In this document: one piece after another, positions 9,204 to 20,457 of the stretch
How the letters are laid out: each line of letters opens with the position of its first letter
Position numbering within the stretch: the stretch's first letter is position 1
Assembly (NCBI GenBank): GCA_003612485.1
Contig: RAZA01000008.1
Location: 1 to 64,000 of the forward strand
Origin: a bacterium D16-50
Lineage (GTDB): Bacteria; Bacillota; Clostridia; Lachnospirales; Lachnospiraceae
Direction: 5' to 3'
DNA length: 64,000 nucleotides
The notes under the pieces: generated by a model
The model's database searches: none
The model's input: only the letters and a program-made list of their open reading frames with translations
What the model was told of the DNA's origin: nothing
Program-made: the position numbers and the translations under genes

Positions 9204-10688
9204 ATGGTAAGCCAGACTTTGCGGGAAGCAAGAAAGTATGAAGAGACCATGGAGAGGGGCATAAGTGAGGCGGAGCGTCCGGCATTTCACCTATGCCCCA
9301 GAGTGGGATGGATGAACGATCCCAACGGTTTTTCCTATTACAAGGGGGAATATCATTTATTTTATCAGTATTATCCCTATGATTCCATTTGGGGACCCAT
9401 GCACTGGGGTCATGCGGTGAGCAAGGATCTTCTGCACTGGAGCTATCTACCTGCGGCACTGGCTCCGGATACTGCCTATGACAAGGACGGCTGCTTTTCG
9501 GGGAGCGCACTGGAGCTGCCGGACGGAAGGCACCTTTTGATGTATACGGGGGTGGTGAAGGAGCCCCGGATAGAGGGCGGCTACCGGGATATCCAGACCC
9601 AGTGCATTGCCGTAGGCGACGGCAGAGATTATGAGAAATATCCCCAGAATCCCGTTTTGGATGCAGGGGATCTGCCGGAGGGCGGAAGTAAAAGCGATTT
9701 CAGAGATCCCCGGATATGGGCGGAGGCGGACGGAAGCTATCGCTGTGTAGTAGGTAACTGTACGCAGGACAAGGACGGCAGGATCCTATTGTATGAGAGC
9801 AAGGACGGCTTTTGCTGGAATTTCCTGAGTATCCTGGCCGAAAACAAGGGGCGGTTCGGAAGGATGTGGGAATGCCCTGACTTCTTTGGGCTGGACGGGA
9901 AATATGTGCTGCTGACCAGCCCTCAGGATATGATGCCAAAAGGGTTTGAGTATCATAATGGAAACGGCACATTATGCCTGATCGGAGAATACGACGAAGA
10001 GACTCATACCTTTAGGGAGGAGCATGATCAGGCGATTGACTATGGAATTGATTTTTATGCTTCTCAGACTATTGCCGCACCGGACGGCAGACGAATCATG
10101 ATCGGCTGGATGCAGAATTGGGATACCTGCAATCTGAGGGATTCGGAGCATGTGTGGTTCGGCCAGATGAGCCTTCCCCGGGAATTATCCATAGAGAAGG
10201 GACGCCTGTATCAAAAGCCCATCAGGGAGCTGGAGGGGCTTTGGCGTCGCAAGGTGCAGTACGAGAATCTGGCCTTTGAAGGAATCACTAGACTGGAAGG
10301 AATCAGTGGGAGAAGGATCGATATGGAGCTGCTGCTTCATGTAGATCCAAAGAACAGCCCGCTGCGTAAATTTGCCGTCCGTTTTGCCCAGAACGAGATA
10401 TGCCATACGGCCATCAGCTTCCGGCCCCATGAATCCCTGCTGAAAGTAGATCGGAAGTTTTCCGGCTCCAGAAGGGCTTACATTCATCAAAGAAGGAGTC
10501 AGGTCAATGTAAAAGAAGGGAATCTGAAGCTAAGGATCATTCTGGACCGCTTCAGTGCGGAGGTATTTGTAAATGACGGGGAGCAGGTGCTTACTCTGAC
10601 CTTTTATACAGATCAGACGGCAGACGGAATTTCGTTTTTTGCAGACGGAGAGGCGGTTTTGGACGTGCTGAAGTATGATCTGGAATAG
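9204..10688 (+). CDS. GH32 beta-fructofuranosidase (sucrose/fructan hydrolase)
   Basis: Cytoplasmic glycoside hydrolase of 494 residues, no signal peptide. All three GH32 signatures are intact: WMNDPNGF with nucleophile Asp39, FRDP with Asp168, and WECPDFF with the acid/base Glu223. The usual C-terminal beta-sandwich is present (VFVNDGEQVLTLTFY). It hydrolyses terminal fructose from sucrose, sucrose-6-phosphate or fructo-oligosaccharides; which one cannot be told from sequence. AGGAGG at 9192-9197 sets the ATG at 9204. With the fructokinase that follows it turns imported fructan oligomers into fructose phosphate. Confidence 0.93.
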   Translation: MVSQTLREARKYEETMERGISEAERPAFHLCPRVGWMNDPNGFSYYKGEYHLFYQYYPYDSIWGPMHWGHAVSKDLLHWSYLPAALAPDTAYDKDGCFSGSALELPDGRHLLMYTGVVKEPRIEGGYRDIQTQCIAVGDGRDYEKYPQNPVLDAGDLPEGGSKSDFRDPRIWAEADGSYRCVVGNCTQDKDGRILLYESKDGFCWNFLSILAENKGRFGRMWECPDFFGLDGKYVLLTSPQDMMPKGFEYHNGNGTLCLIGEYDEETHTFREEHDQAIDYGIDFYASQTIAAPDGRRIMIGWMQNWDTCNLRDSEHVWFGQMSLPRELSIEKGRLYQKPIRELEGLWRRKVQYENLAFEGITRLEGISGRRIDMELLLHVDPKNSPLRKFAVRFAQNEICHTAISFRPHESLLKVDRKFSGSRRAYIHQRRSQVNVKEGNLKLRIILDRFSAEVFVNDGEQVLTLTFYTDQTADGISFFADGEAVLDVLKYDLE

Positions 10689-10702
10689 TCGGCGGAGTGG
10701 TC

Positions 10703-10745
10703 GCTGCCCGGCGGTGCGGAACACGAGAATTGTCCGCTGGGCAGC
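10703..10745 (+). other. intercistronic hairpin before the fructokinase gene
   Basis: GCTGCCCGGCGG (10703-10714) can pair with CCGCTGGGCAGC (10734-10745) with one mismatch, inside the 137-base gap between the GH32 and PfkB genes. No U-tract follows. It may stabilise or partly attenuate the transcript; this is inference. Confidence 0.4.
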
Positions 10746-10825
10746 ATGAAAGGTGTGACGTTGCAGAATGAAAAAAAGTGTCCGATGCGGCGGAACGGGA
10801 AGGCATAGGAAGAAAGGAAGCGTAT

Positions 10826-11800
10826 ATGGATCGATATGATGTGACTGCATTGGGAGAGCTGCTGATAGATTTTACGGAAAACGGAATGAGCAGTCAGGGA
10901 AATCCTCTGTTTGAGGCAAATCCCGGAGGTGCGCCCTGCAATGTGTTGGCCATGCTGGCGAAACTGGGGCATCGCACTGCGTTTGTCGGAAAAGTAGGGG
11001 AAGATTTCTTTGGAAAACAGCTTAAGGCTTCCATTGAGGAGGTTGGGATTTCTTCTGAATATTTGTTGACGGACCAAGAGGTGCATACTACCCTAGCCAT
11101 GGTGCATACGCTTCCGGGAGGGGATAGAGATTTCTCCTTTTACCGTAATCCGGGGGCAGATATGATGCTTACCGAGCAGGAAGTGCCTCTGGAACTGATT
11201 CGTAACTCCAGAATTTTTCATTTTGGGACGTTGTCCATGACCCATGAAGCTGTGCGCAGAGCTACTCGAAGGGCGGTTGAGGAGGCAAAGGGAAATAACG
11301 TGCCGATATCCTTTGACCCCAATCTCCGGCTTCCCTTGTGGCGGTCCATGGAGGAAGCCAGAGAGCAGATGGAATATGGGCTTTCCAGATGTGACATATT
11401 GAAAATAGCCGACAACGAGCTGCAGTGGTATACCGGAGAGGAGGATTTTGACCGGGGAATCGGCAGGCTGAAGGAAGTGTTTGACATTCCGATGATTCTC
11501 TTGTCTATGGGAAGAGAGGGCAGCCGGGCGTATTACAAAGATATATGGGTGGAGGTTTTAGCCTTTCGGCAGGAGGCCACCATTGAGACCACCGGTGCCG
11601 GGGATACTTTCGGAGCCTGCTGTCTGCACAGCATTTTACAAAACGGGCTGAAAAATTTTGACGAAGAGAAAATAAGGGAAATGCTCGTGTTTGCAAATGC
11701 TGCGGCATCTATTGTCACCACCAGAAAGGGAGCGCTGCGTGTGATGCCTGCAGCAGAGGAGGTGAAGAACTTTATAGAAAGCAGACGATGCGGGAGTTGA
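10826..11800 (+). CDS. PfkB-family carbohydrate kinase, probable fructokinase
   Basis: A 324-residue ribokinase-fold kinase. The N-terminal sugar-binding glycine motif (NPGGAPCNVLAML) and the PfkB signature 2 with catalytic base Asp260 (TTGAGDTFGA) are intact. AGAAAGGAAG (10811-10820) supports ATG 10826; the 16-codon in-frame extension upstream is probably untranslated. Its place behind the GH32 gene makes fructose the expected substrate, giving fructose-6-phosphate for glycolysis. Other PfkB sugars such as tagatose phosphate cannot be excluded. Confidence 0.88.
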   Translation: MDRYDVTALGELLIDFTENGMSSQGNPLFEANPGGAPCNVLAMLAKLGHRTAFVGKVGEDFFGKQLKASIEEVGISSEYLLTDQEVHTTLAMVHTLPGGDRDFSFYRNPGADMMLTEQEVPLELIRNSRIFHFGTLSMTHEAVRRATRRAVEEAKGNNVPISFDPNLRLPLWRSMEEAREQMEYGLSRCDILKIADNELQWYTGEEDFDRGIGRLKEVFDIPMILLSMGREGSRAYYKDIWVEVLAFRQEATIETTGAGDTFGACCLHSILQNGLKNFDEEKIREMLVFANAAASIVTTRKGALRVMPAAEEVKNFIESRRCGS

Positions 11801-11809
11801 AGGAATATT

Positions 11810-11991
11810 ATGCCTGAAAGAGTTCCGATACAAGATATTGCAGATGCATTGGGAGTTTCCTGAAATACCGTATCCAAGGCCATCAAAAATACGGGGATAT
11901 TGGCTGAAGCGATAAGGGAAATTGCCATGTTTTATGTCGATAGGTTTTGATGGTGTCCTGAACATATAGCTCTGGATCATATTCTTTTCCC
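11810..11991 (+). pseudogene. remnant of a second LacI-type regulator gene
   Basis: Reading from ATG 11810 gives a LacI helix-turn-helix start (IQDIADALGVS), then TGA, then the expected continuation in the same frame (NTVSKAIKNTG, AEAIREIA), which decays with further stops near 11947 and nothing recognisable beyond. The effector domain is absent. It begins nine bases after the fructokinase stop, so it was probably once the last gene of that operon. It resembles the N-terminus of the intact regulator at 8065-9123 but is not a recent copy. Confidence 0.75.
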
Positions 11992-12093
11992 CGAGCATTT
12001 TCAAGTTTAGAATAGAACACTGCCGATTTATTGTTCTTTTTTAAGATCTGTATTTGCCTTTTTTGCCCAATCTTTCCAAAGGCTCCAATCCGC

Positions 12094-12122
12094 TTGCTTT
12101 TTAGGTAGGCAGAAGATATAAT
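12094..12122 (+). promoter_or_regulatory. promoter of the GlpA-like redox operon
   Basis: TTGCTT (12094-12099), a 17-base spacer and a consensus TATAAT (12117-12122) lie 128 bases ahead of the start codon. The stretch 11992-12093 between the regulator remnant and this promoter shows no gene. Confidence 0.65.
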
Positions 12123-12250
12123 GAGACAAAAGACGGGCGGTTCCTTAGTTTGAGACGATGGCTGTGGGGAGCAGGGGGATCCGCCAAAAAGCGGGTGTCG
12201 ATTGCGGGCAGAGTACGCAGCGGGCGGCGGGAAGGATCAGGGAGGTATAT

Positions 12251-13720
12251 ATGACAGATATCATTGTGATCGGCGGGGGCGTAACCGGGTGTGCCATCGC
12301 GAGAGAGCTGTCCAGACGTGACTGGAAGGTGACTGTTCTGGAGAGGGCCAGCGATGTGTGCGAGGGCACCTCCAAGGCTAACAGCGGCATTGTCCATGGG
12401 GGCTTCGACGCTGCTCCGGGCAGCAGGAAGGCTGCGCTGAACGTGGAGGGCAGCAGGATGATGGAGGCTCTGTCCCGGGAGCTGGATTTTCCATATAAGA
12501 GGAACGGGTCGCTGGTGCTTAGCTTTGACGAGAAGGATAGGCCTCTTCTGCAGAGGCTTTACGATCAGGGGCAGCAAAACGGCGTGGAAGGACTTGAGAT
12601 TCTGGAGGCAGAGCAGGTGCGCAGACTGGAGCCGGAGGTGTCGGAGAATGTGGTGGCGGCCCTCCATGCCCCCTCCGGCGGTATAGTATGTCCCTTCGGA
12701 CTGACCATAGCGCTGGCGGAGAACGCCGCGGTGAACGGAGTGGAGTTTCGCCTGAACACGGAAGTGGAGCGGATTGAGAAGCTGGAGGAAGGCTATCGGC
12801 TGATAACCAACAGAGGGATTTTCCGGTCCGCCGTGGTTGTAAATGCCGCAGGGGTGTACGCGGATCGGTTCCACAACATGGTGAGCGCAGAGAAGATCCG
12901 TATCATACCCAGAAAGGGCGAATACTGTCTCATGGATAAGAAGGTGGGTGATTATGTCAGCCACACCTTGTTCCAGCTGCCTACGAAGTTCGGAAAGGGA
13001 GTGCTGGTGACGCCGACTGTCCATGGGAACCTGCTGGCGGGGCCTACCGCTGTGGACGTGGGGGATCCGGAGTCTGTGGATACCACTCCTCAGGGGCTGG
13101 AGGAGGTGCTGAAGCGGGCCGGGTTAAGCGTCAGGGCGCTTCCCGCAAGACAGATCATCACCTCCTTCGCGGGTCTGCGTGCTCATGAGGAGCAGGGCGA
13201 TTTCGTTCTGGGACAGCCGGATGACGCACCGGGCTTCTTTGATGCCGCGGGAATCGAATCGCCGGGACTGACCTGCGCCCCTGCCATCGGAAGGTACATT
13301 GCGCAGGAGGTGGCGGGGTATCTTCCGGCGGCAGAAAAGAAGGATTTCATCGCTGTGAGAAAGGGAATTCCCAATATGGAGACAGCCGGGCCCGAGGAGC
13401 GCAAACGCTTGATTGAGGAGAACCCTGCCTACGCCAAGGTCATATGCCGCTGCGAGCTGGTGACGGAGGGGGAGATACTGGATGCCATACATAGGCCGCT
13501 GGGGGCCACCACGCTGGACGGTATCAAGCGCCGTACCAGAGCGGGCATGGGAAGGTGTCAGGCAGGCTTCTGCGCGCCGGGGACGGTGGAGATCCTTGCC
13601 AGAGAGCTGGGGAAGGACATGGGTGAGATCTGCAAGAACGAGCCGGGTTCCCGGTTTCTCACGGGATATGACAAGGACGGCGTGACGGCAGCGGAAAAGA
13701 CAAATGGGCAGTGCATGTAA
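12251..13720 (+). CDS. GlpA-like FAD oxidoreductase with BFD-type [2Fe-2S] domain
   Basis: A 489-residue protein with an N-terminal DAO-fold FAD domain (IIVIGGGVTGCAIARELS) like glycerol-3-phosphate dehydrogenase and L-2-hydroxyglutarate oxidase. A C-terminal BFD-like domain carries four cysteines, Cys399-x-Cys401 and Cys436-x4-Cys441, expected to bind a [2Fe-2S] cluster. GGAGGT at 12241-12246 fixes the ATG at 12251; an upstream in-frame extension to 12158 lies inside the leader. With the next two genes it forms a trio known in Firmicutes next to glycerol genes, but no glycerol kinase lies here, so the substrate is assigned only as probable glycerol-3-phosphate. Confidence 0.85.
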   Translation: MTDIIVIGGGVTGCAIARELSRRDWKVTVLERASDVCEGTSKANSGIVHGGFDAAPGSRKAALNVEGSRMMEALSRELDFPYKRNGSLVLSFDEKDRPLLQRLYDQGQQNGVEGLEILEAEQVRRLEPEVSENVVAALHAPSGGIVCPFGLTIALAENAAVNGVEFRLNTEVERIEKLEEGYRLITNRGIFRSAVVVNAAGVYADRFHNMVSAEKIRIIPRKGEYCLMDKKVGDYVSHTLFQLPTKFGKGVLVTPTVHGNLLAGPTAVDVGDPESVDTTPQGLEEVLKRAGLSVRALPARQIITSFAGLRAHEEQGDFVLGQPDDAPGFFDAAGIESPGLTCAPAIGRYIAQEVAGYLPAAEKKDFIAVRKGIPNMETAGPEERKRLIEENPAYAKVICRCELVTEGEILDAIHRPLGATTLDGIKRRTRAGMGRCQAGFCAPGTVEILARELGKDMGEICKNEPGSRFLTGYDKDGVTAAEKTNGQCM

Positions 13721-13742
13721 GGTGCATGGATGGGTGGAGCGG

Positions 13743-15113
13743 ATGAGAGTGGATCTGGTGATCATAGGCGGCGGGCCTGCGGGTCTGGCGGCCGCCATTG
13801 CGGCAAGGGAGGCAGGAATTGAGAACCTGGTGATTCTGGAGAGGGATGCAAGGCTTGGAGGGATTTTGAATCAGTGCATTCACAATGGCTTCGGGCTTCA
13901 TACCTTCAAGGAGGAGCTGACCGGGCCGGAGTATGCGGGCAGGTATATAGAGAAGGTACGGGAGATGAAGATTCCCTATCGGCTGGATACGATCGTGATC
14001 GATCTTGGAGAAACGCAGGAGGACTGCGCTGACCATGGTGAAGAAGCCGGAAGGGTGAACGGTGAGAGCGGAGGCCGGCGGAGCGCTGCAGAAGGCGTCC
14101 GGGAACAGAGCAGGGGCGGCCGTGCCAGAAAACTGGTCACTGCCATGAGCAGGAAGGACGGTTTATATACCATAGAGGCCGAAGCCGTAATATTGGCTAT
14201 GGGATGCAGGGAACGCCCCAGAGGGGCGCTGAATATTCCGGGCTATCGGCCGGCGGGTATTTATTCCGCAGGCACGGCCCAGCGGTATGTGAATATGGAG
14301 GGGCGGATGCCGGGCCGGGAGGTAGTGATTTTGGGGTCCGGGGACATCGGGCTGATCATGGCAAGACGTATGACCCTTGAAGGGGCCAAGGTGAAGCTGG
14401 TGGCGGAACTGATGCCCTATTCCGGCGGTCTGAAGCGTAATATCGTTCAATGTCTGGACGACTACGGAATTCCCCTGCGGCTGCGGACCACAGTGGTGAA
14501 CATCAAGGGCAAGGAGCGGGTGGAAGCGGTAGTGGTGGCCAAGGTGGATGAAAATTCCAGACCCATTCCCGGTACAGAGGAGGAAATCCCCTGCGATACG
14601 CTGCTGCTCTCCTGCGGGCTGATTCCGGAGAACGAGCTTTCCGGAAAGCTGGGCCTTGCCATGAACCCCGCTACCAACGGGCCTCTGGTGAACGAGAGTC
14701 TGGAGACGGGCGTGCCGGGGGTGTTCGCCTGCGGCAACGTGCTGCATGTCCATGACCTTGTGGATTATGTGTCGGAGGAGGCGGCGCAGGCGGGACGGAA
14801 GGCGGCCTCCTATCTGCAGGGAAATCTGCCAAAGCCTCAGGAGGAGATTCCGGTTCGTGTGGGAAAAGGCGTGCGCTATACAGTGCCCGGGGCGGTGGAC
14901 GTCCGCAGAATGGGAGAGACGCAGCTGATACGTTTCAGAGTGGACAATGTATATCGGGACAAGAATCTGGAGGTATGCCTCAACGGAAAGCCCGTCAGCA
15001 GCCGGAGGAAGAGGATGCTTGCGCCGGGAGAGATGGAGCAGGTGGTGCTGAGGAAGGCGGATCTGGAGGGAGTTTTGGATCTGCGGGAGATCAGCCTGCA
15101 GATAGTAGACTGA
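13743..15113 (+). CDS. NAD(P)/FAD-dependent oxidoreductase of the GlpA-associated trio
   Basis: A 456-residue two-dinucleotide-binding oxidoreductase: FAD site GGGPAG at residues 8-13 and a second Rossmann motif (VILGSGDIGLIMARR) near residues 196-212. It probably passes electrons between the GlpA-like subunit and the Cys-rich DUF1667 protein. ATG 13743 follows GTGGAG; an in-frame ATG at 13704 overlaps the previous gene and is less likely. An insertion of about 40 residues rich in Gly, Glu and Arg (14012-14135, NGESGGRRSAAEG) interrupts the first domain between conserved strands, like other low-complexity insertions in this window. Confidence 0.82.
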   Translation: MRVDLVIIGGGPAGLAAAIAAREAGIENLVILERDARLGGILNQCIHNGFGLHTFKEELTGPEYAGRYIEKVREMKIPYRLDTIVIDLGETQEDCADHGEEAGRVNGESGGRRSAAEGVREQSRGGRARKLVTAMSRKDGLYTIEAEAVILAMGCRERPRGALNIPGYRPAGIYSAGTAQRYVNMEGRMPGREVVILGSGDIGLIMARRMTLEGAKVKLVAELMPYSGGLKRNIVQCLDDYGIPLRLRTTVVNIKGKERVEAVVVAKVDENSRPIPGTEEEIPCDTLLLSCGLIPENELSGKLGLAMNPATNGPLVNESLETGVPGVFACGNVLHVHDLVDYVSEEAAQAGRKAASYLQGNLPKPQEEIPVRVGKGVRYTVPGAVDVRRMGETQLIRFRVDNVYRDKNLEVCLNGKPVSSRRKRMLAPGEMEQVVLRKADLEGVLDLREISLQIVD

Positions 15114-15118
15114 CGATT

Positions 15119-15264
15119 TGGCGGGGCTGCGAAAGTGCAGGGACCGGAAACGGCGGGCAGACGACTTGGTATGGCTGCAAAAGCGCAGAAACCGGAAACG
15201 GCGGGCAGACGACTTGGTATGGCTGCAAAAGCGCAGAAACCGAAAACGGCGGGCAGACGATCCG
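15119..15264 (+). repeat. three tandem 48-bp GC-rich repeats between redox genes
   Basis: GGCTGC anchors at 15125, 15173 and 15221 are spaced exactly 48 bases. Units two and three are nearly identical; unit one is diverged. The repeats fill most of the 189-base gap between the oxidoreductase stop and the DUF1667 start. The period is a multiple of three and the repeats read as open frames of 16-residue repeats, but no ribosome site supports translation. Confidence 0.85.
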
Positions 15265-15302
15265 GTGCGGCGGCGCAGCCCGGTGATCAGAAAGGATGAC
15301 GC

Positions 15303-15704
15303 ATGGAAACTATATTGAGTCCGGAGAAAAAAGAATTGATCTGCATAGGCTGCCCCTTGGGCTGCAATGTTGCGGTGGAGCTGGAAGACGGCCAGATCAC
15401 GGCCATCACCGGAAACACTTGTCCCAGAGGAGCGGATTATGTCAGAAAGGAGCTCACTGACCCCAAGCGCATCGTCACCAGCCTTGTGCGGGTGAAGGGG
15501 GGAGAGCTGGCGGTGGTTCCCGTAAAGACCGTGTCGGACATTCCCAAGGGACAGGTCATGGACTGTATTCGGGAACTGAAGGCCGTGGAGCTGAACGCAC
15601 CGGTGTCCATGGGGGATGTGGCGGTGAAAAATGTCTGCGGCACCGGTGTGGACGTGGTGGTTACGGCAAATGTGGAAAAAGGGACAAGCTGTATTGAGGA
15701 ATGA
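15303..15704 (+). CDS. DUF1667 cysteine-rich protein of the GlpA-associated trio
   Basis: A 133-residue protein with four N-terminal cysteines, Cys14, Cys17, Cys21 and Cys40 (CIGCPLGC, NTCPRG), a likely metal or iron-sulfur site. DUF1667 proteins almost always sit directly after the two flavoproteins seen here, so it is read as the small electron-transfer or scaffold subunit of that complex. GAAAGGATG precedes ATG 15303. The tandem repeats upstream separate it from its partners more than usual but leave the gene intact. No membrane anchor is visible. Confidence 0.85.
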   Translation: METILSPEKKELICIGCPLGCNVAVELEDGQITAITGNTCPRGADYVRKELTDPKRIVTSLVRVKGGELAVVPVKTVSDIPKGQVMDCIRELKAVELNAPVSMGDVAVKNVCGTGVDVVVTANVEKGTSCIEE

Positions 15705-15722
15705 TTTTTGCTGTAATATATA

Positions 15723-15763
15723 AAAACCGGAGGAGCGCCCGCTATAGGCACCCCTCCGGTTTT
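15723..15763. terminator. bidirectional Rho-independent terminator
   Basis: AAAACCGGAGG (15723-15733) pairs with CCTCCGGTTTT (15753-15763). A runs on one side and T runs on the other serve both the DUF1667 gene (+) and the convergent beta-galactosidase gene (-). Confidence 0.85.
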
Positions 15764-15812
15764 CTTATCATACTGCATTTTTGAGATGTTTTTATGGGCC
15801 GTGGCCTCAGCA

Positions 15813-18920
<3,108 letters not shown>

Positions 18921-18950
18921 TTATGCATTTTTTTCGGTTTCTGCGGCACA

Positions 18951-18989
18951 TCAAAAAGCCTGATTCGGCAAATCTGCCGCTTTCAGGCT
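18951..18989 (-). terminator. terminator behind the potassium-channel gene
   Basis: On the minus strand AGCCTGA and TCAGGCT (18989-18983 and 18963-18957) form the outer stem, CGGCA/TGCCG the inner stem, followed by six T residues. It lies 168 bases past the channel stop and about 45 bases before the beta-galactosidase start, so it may also act as an attenuator for the latter. Confidence 0.7.
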
Positions 18990-19091
18990 AAGTCTATCAT
19001 AGAACATGAGGGTTGTAAATCAGAATCTAACAAGATCTCGCAAGATTTCCAGCCTTGCCTTCTCGGTATCCAAAACTGCCCCAAATACCCG

Positions 19092-19151
19092 ACAGACAAG
19101 CGCTCCAAGATCAGAACAGTCAAACCCTAAATAGGTGTCAGACAAGCGCTC
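19092..19151. repeat. imperfect direct repeat in the channel 3' region
   Basis: CAGACAAGCGCTCC occurs twice about 45 bases apart (near 19099 and 19139), each followed by a similar [AG]AG[AC]TCAG string. It is a short duplication directly after the channel stop codon with no evident function. Confidence 0.55.
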
Positions 19152-19156
19152 CGAGC

Positions 19157-20353
19157 TCAGATAGGAGGGATGGCCTGCATGTCCCGGTAGGTTCTTTTGG
19201 TGTGCATCACCAGCATGTCCCCCGGCAGAAGCAATAGGGAGCCGTCGGGAATCAGCAGTTTCCCGCCCCGCCGTACCATGACGATGAGGGTGTGCCGGGA
19301 GATGTTCAGCTCCCGGATCTCCCGATTGGCCCAGGGATGGTCCTCCTTCAGAATAAGCTCCTTCAAAGAGATGTCGGAGTCTTCTTTGTAGCCCTCGGCG
19401 CCCAATACTATATAATCGCCCTCGCAGACCATGGAACTGCCTCTTGGCACCACCACCTGCCCGCTGCGCTGAATCAAAGCGATCAATAGACCCGGAGGCA
19501 GGGACAGACCGCTGACCCTGCGGCCGATCCAAGGATGCCCTTTTTGTATCTCCAGACGGACAAAACGGATGTCTGTCTCCGCGGAGTAATCCTTGAGGCT
19601 CTTTAATCGGCTGTACTGCTCCACGAAGCCTGCGGACAGGATACCGGTGGGAATGGCCACCATCCCCACACCCAGAAAGGTGATGGCAATGCCGAAGAGC
19701 CGCCCCAGAGCGGTTATGGGGTAGATGTCGCCGTAGCCCACTGTAAGAAGGGTGGACACGGCCCACCAGAAGCCGGAGAAAGCGTTTCGGAAAACCTGCG
19801 GCTGCGCCTCATGCTCCAGCCCGTACATACATAGAGAGGAAGCCATCATCAAAACCAGAATGATGAAGACGGAAGAGAGGATCTGATCCTTCTTGCTGCG
19901 GATGACCTCTCCTATTACGTTAAGCCCGTCATAATAGGCGTTGATCCGAAAGAGCCGGAAGATGCGCACAACCCGGAACATCCGGAAGGCTACCACGCCC
20001 GTGGGGAAGAAGAAAGGCAGCAGGTGGGGCAGAAAGGAAAGCATGTCAATGATTCCGTTGAAGGAGAGGATATATTTCAGTCTGGCCCTCCCCTTGGGCA
20101 GGCCGGGGTAGAGGTAATCCGCCGTCCAGATCCGAAGCCCGTATTCCGCCGCGAATCCCGCCACGGTGATCCATTCTATCACCTCCAGAATCCCCATATA
20201 GGGAGCAGCGTCCTCAAAGGTGGACAGGATGGTGATGAGGAGATTAGCCAGAATCATGACGATCAGCATGATGTCGAACAGCCGACTTTGCCAGTCCTCG
20301 TCATAGCCGATCTGAATAATGTCGAAAATACGTTTTTTCCTTTTCGCCCACAT
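19157..20353 (-). CDS. voltage-sensor-type potassium channel with RCK-C domains
   Basis: A 398-residue membrane channel. Residues 20-245 contain six transmembrane segments with a positively charged S4 (RMFRVVRIFRLFR) and the selectivity filter TVGYGD at residues 204-209. The cytoplasmic tail (about 265-390) carries two TrkA-C-like regulatory regions (GLSLPPGLLIAL, and GDMLVMHTKR at the end). This architecture resembles bacterial Kv-like channels gated by ligands as well as voltage. It should conduct K+ across the membrane. It lies between the PRPP synthetase and beta-galactosidase genes with no functional link that I can see. Confidence 0.88.
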   Translation of the reverse strand: MWAKRKKRIFDIIQIGYDEDWQSRLFDIMLIVMILANLLITILSTFEDAAPYMGILEVIEWITVAGFAAEYGLRIWTADYLYPGLPKGRARLKYILSFNGIIDMLSFLPHLLPFFFPTGVVAFRMFRVVRIFRLFRINAYYDGLNVIGEVIRSKKDQILSSVFIILVLMMASSLCMYGLEHEAQPQVFRNAFSGFWWAVSTLLTVGYGDIYPITALGRLFGIAITFLGVGMVAIPTGILSAGFVEQYSRLKSLKDYSAETDIRFVRLEIQKGHPWIGRRVSGLSLPPGLLIALIQRSGQVVVPRGSSMVCEGDYIVLGAEGYKEDSDISLKELILKEDHPWANREIRELNISRHTLIVMVRRGGKLLIPDGSLLLLPGDMLVMHTKRTYRDMQAIPPI

Positions 20354-20457
20354 GGCAGGATATCTCCCTTCTGAAGCCGCGGTTCAAGATATGTCTGAGG
20401 CCGGCTTTGAGGGCCGGCAGCGGCTTAGAGCCCATGGCCGCCCCTCAGGGGCCGCAA

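Noticed and set aside
15119..15264. CRISPR array
   Set aside because: The 48-bp units are contiguous without unique spacers and no cas gene is present.
14975..15318. Small proteins encoded by the tandem repeats
   Set aside because: Open frames exist in two registers only because the repeat period is divisible by three; none has a ribosome site and they overlap real genes.
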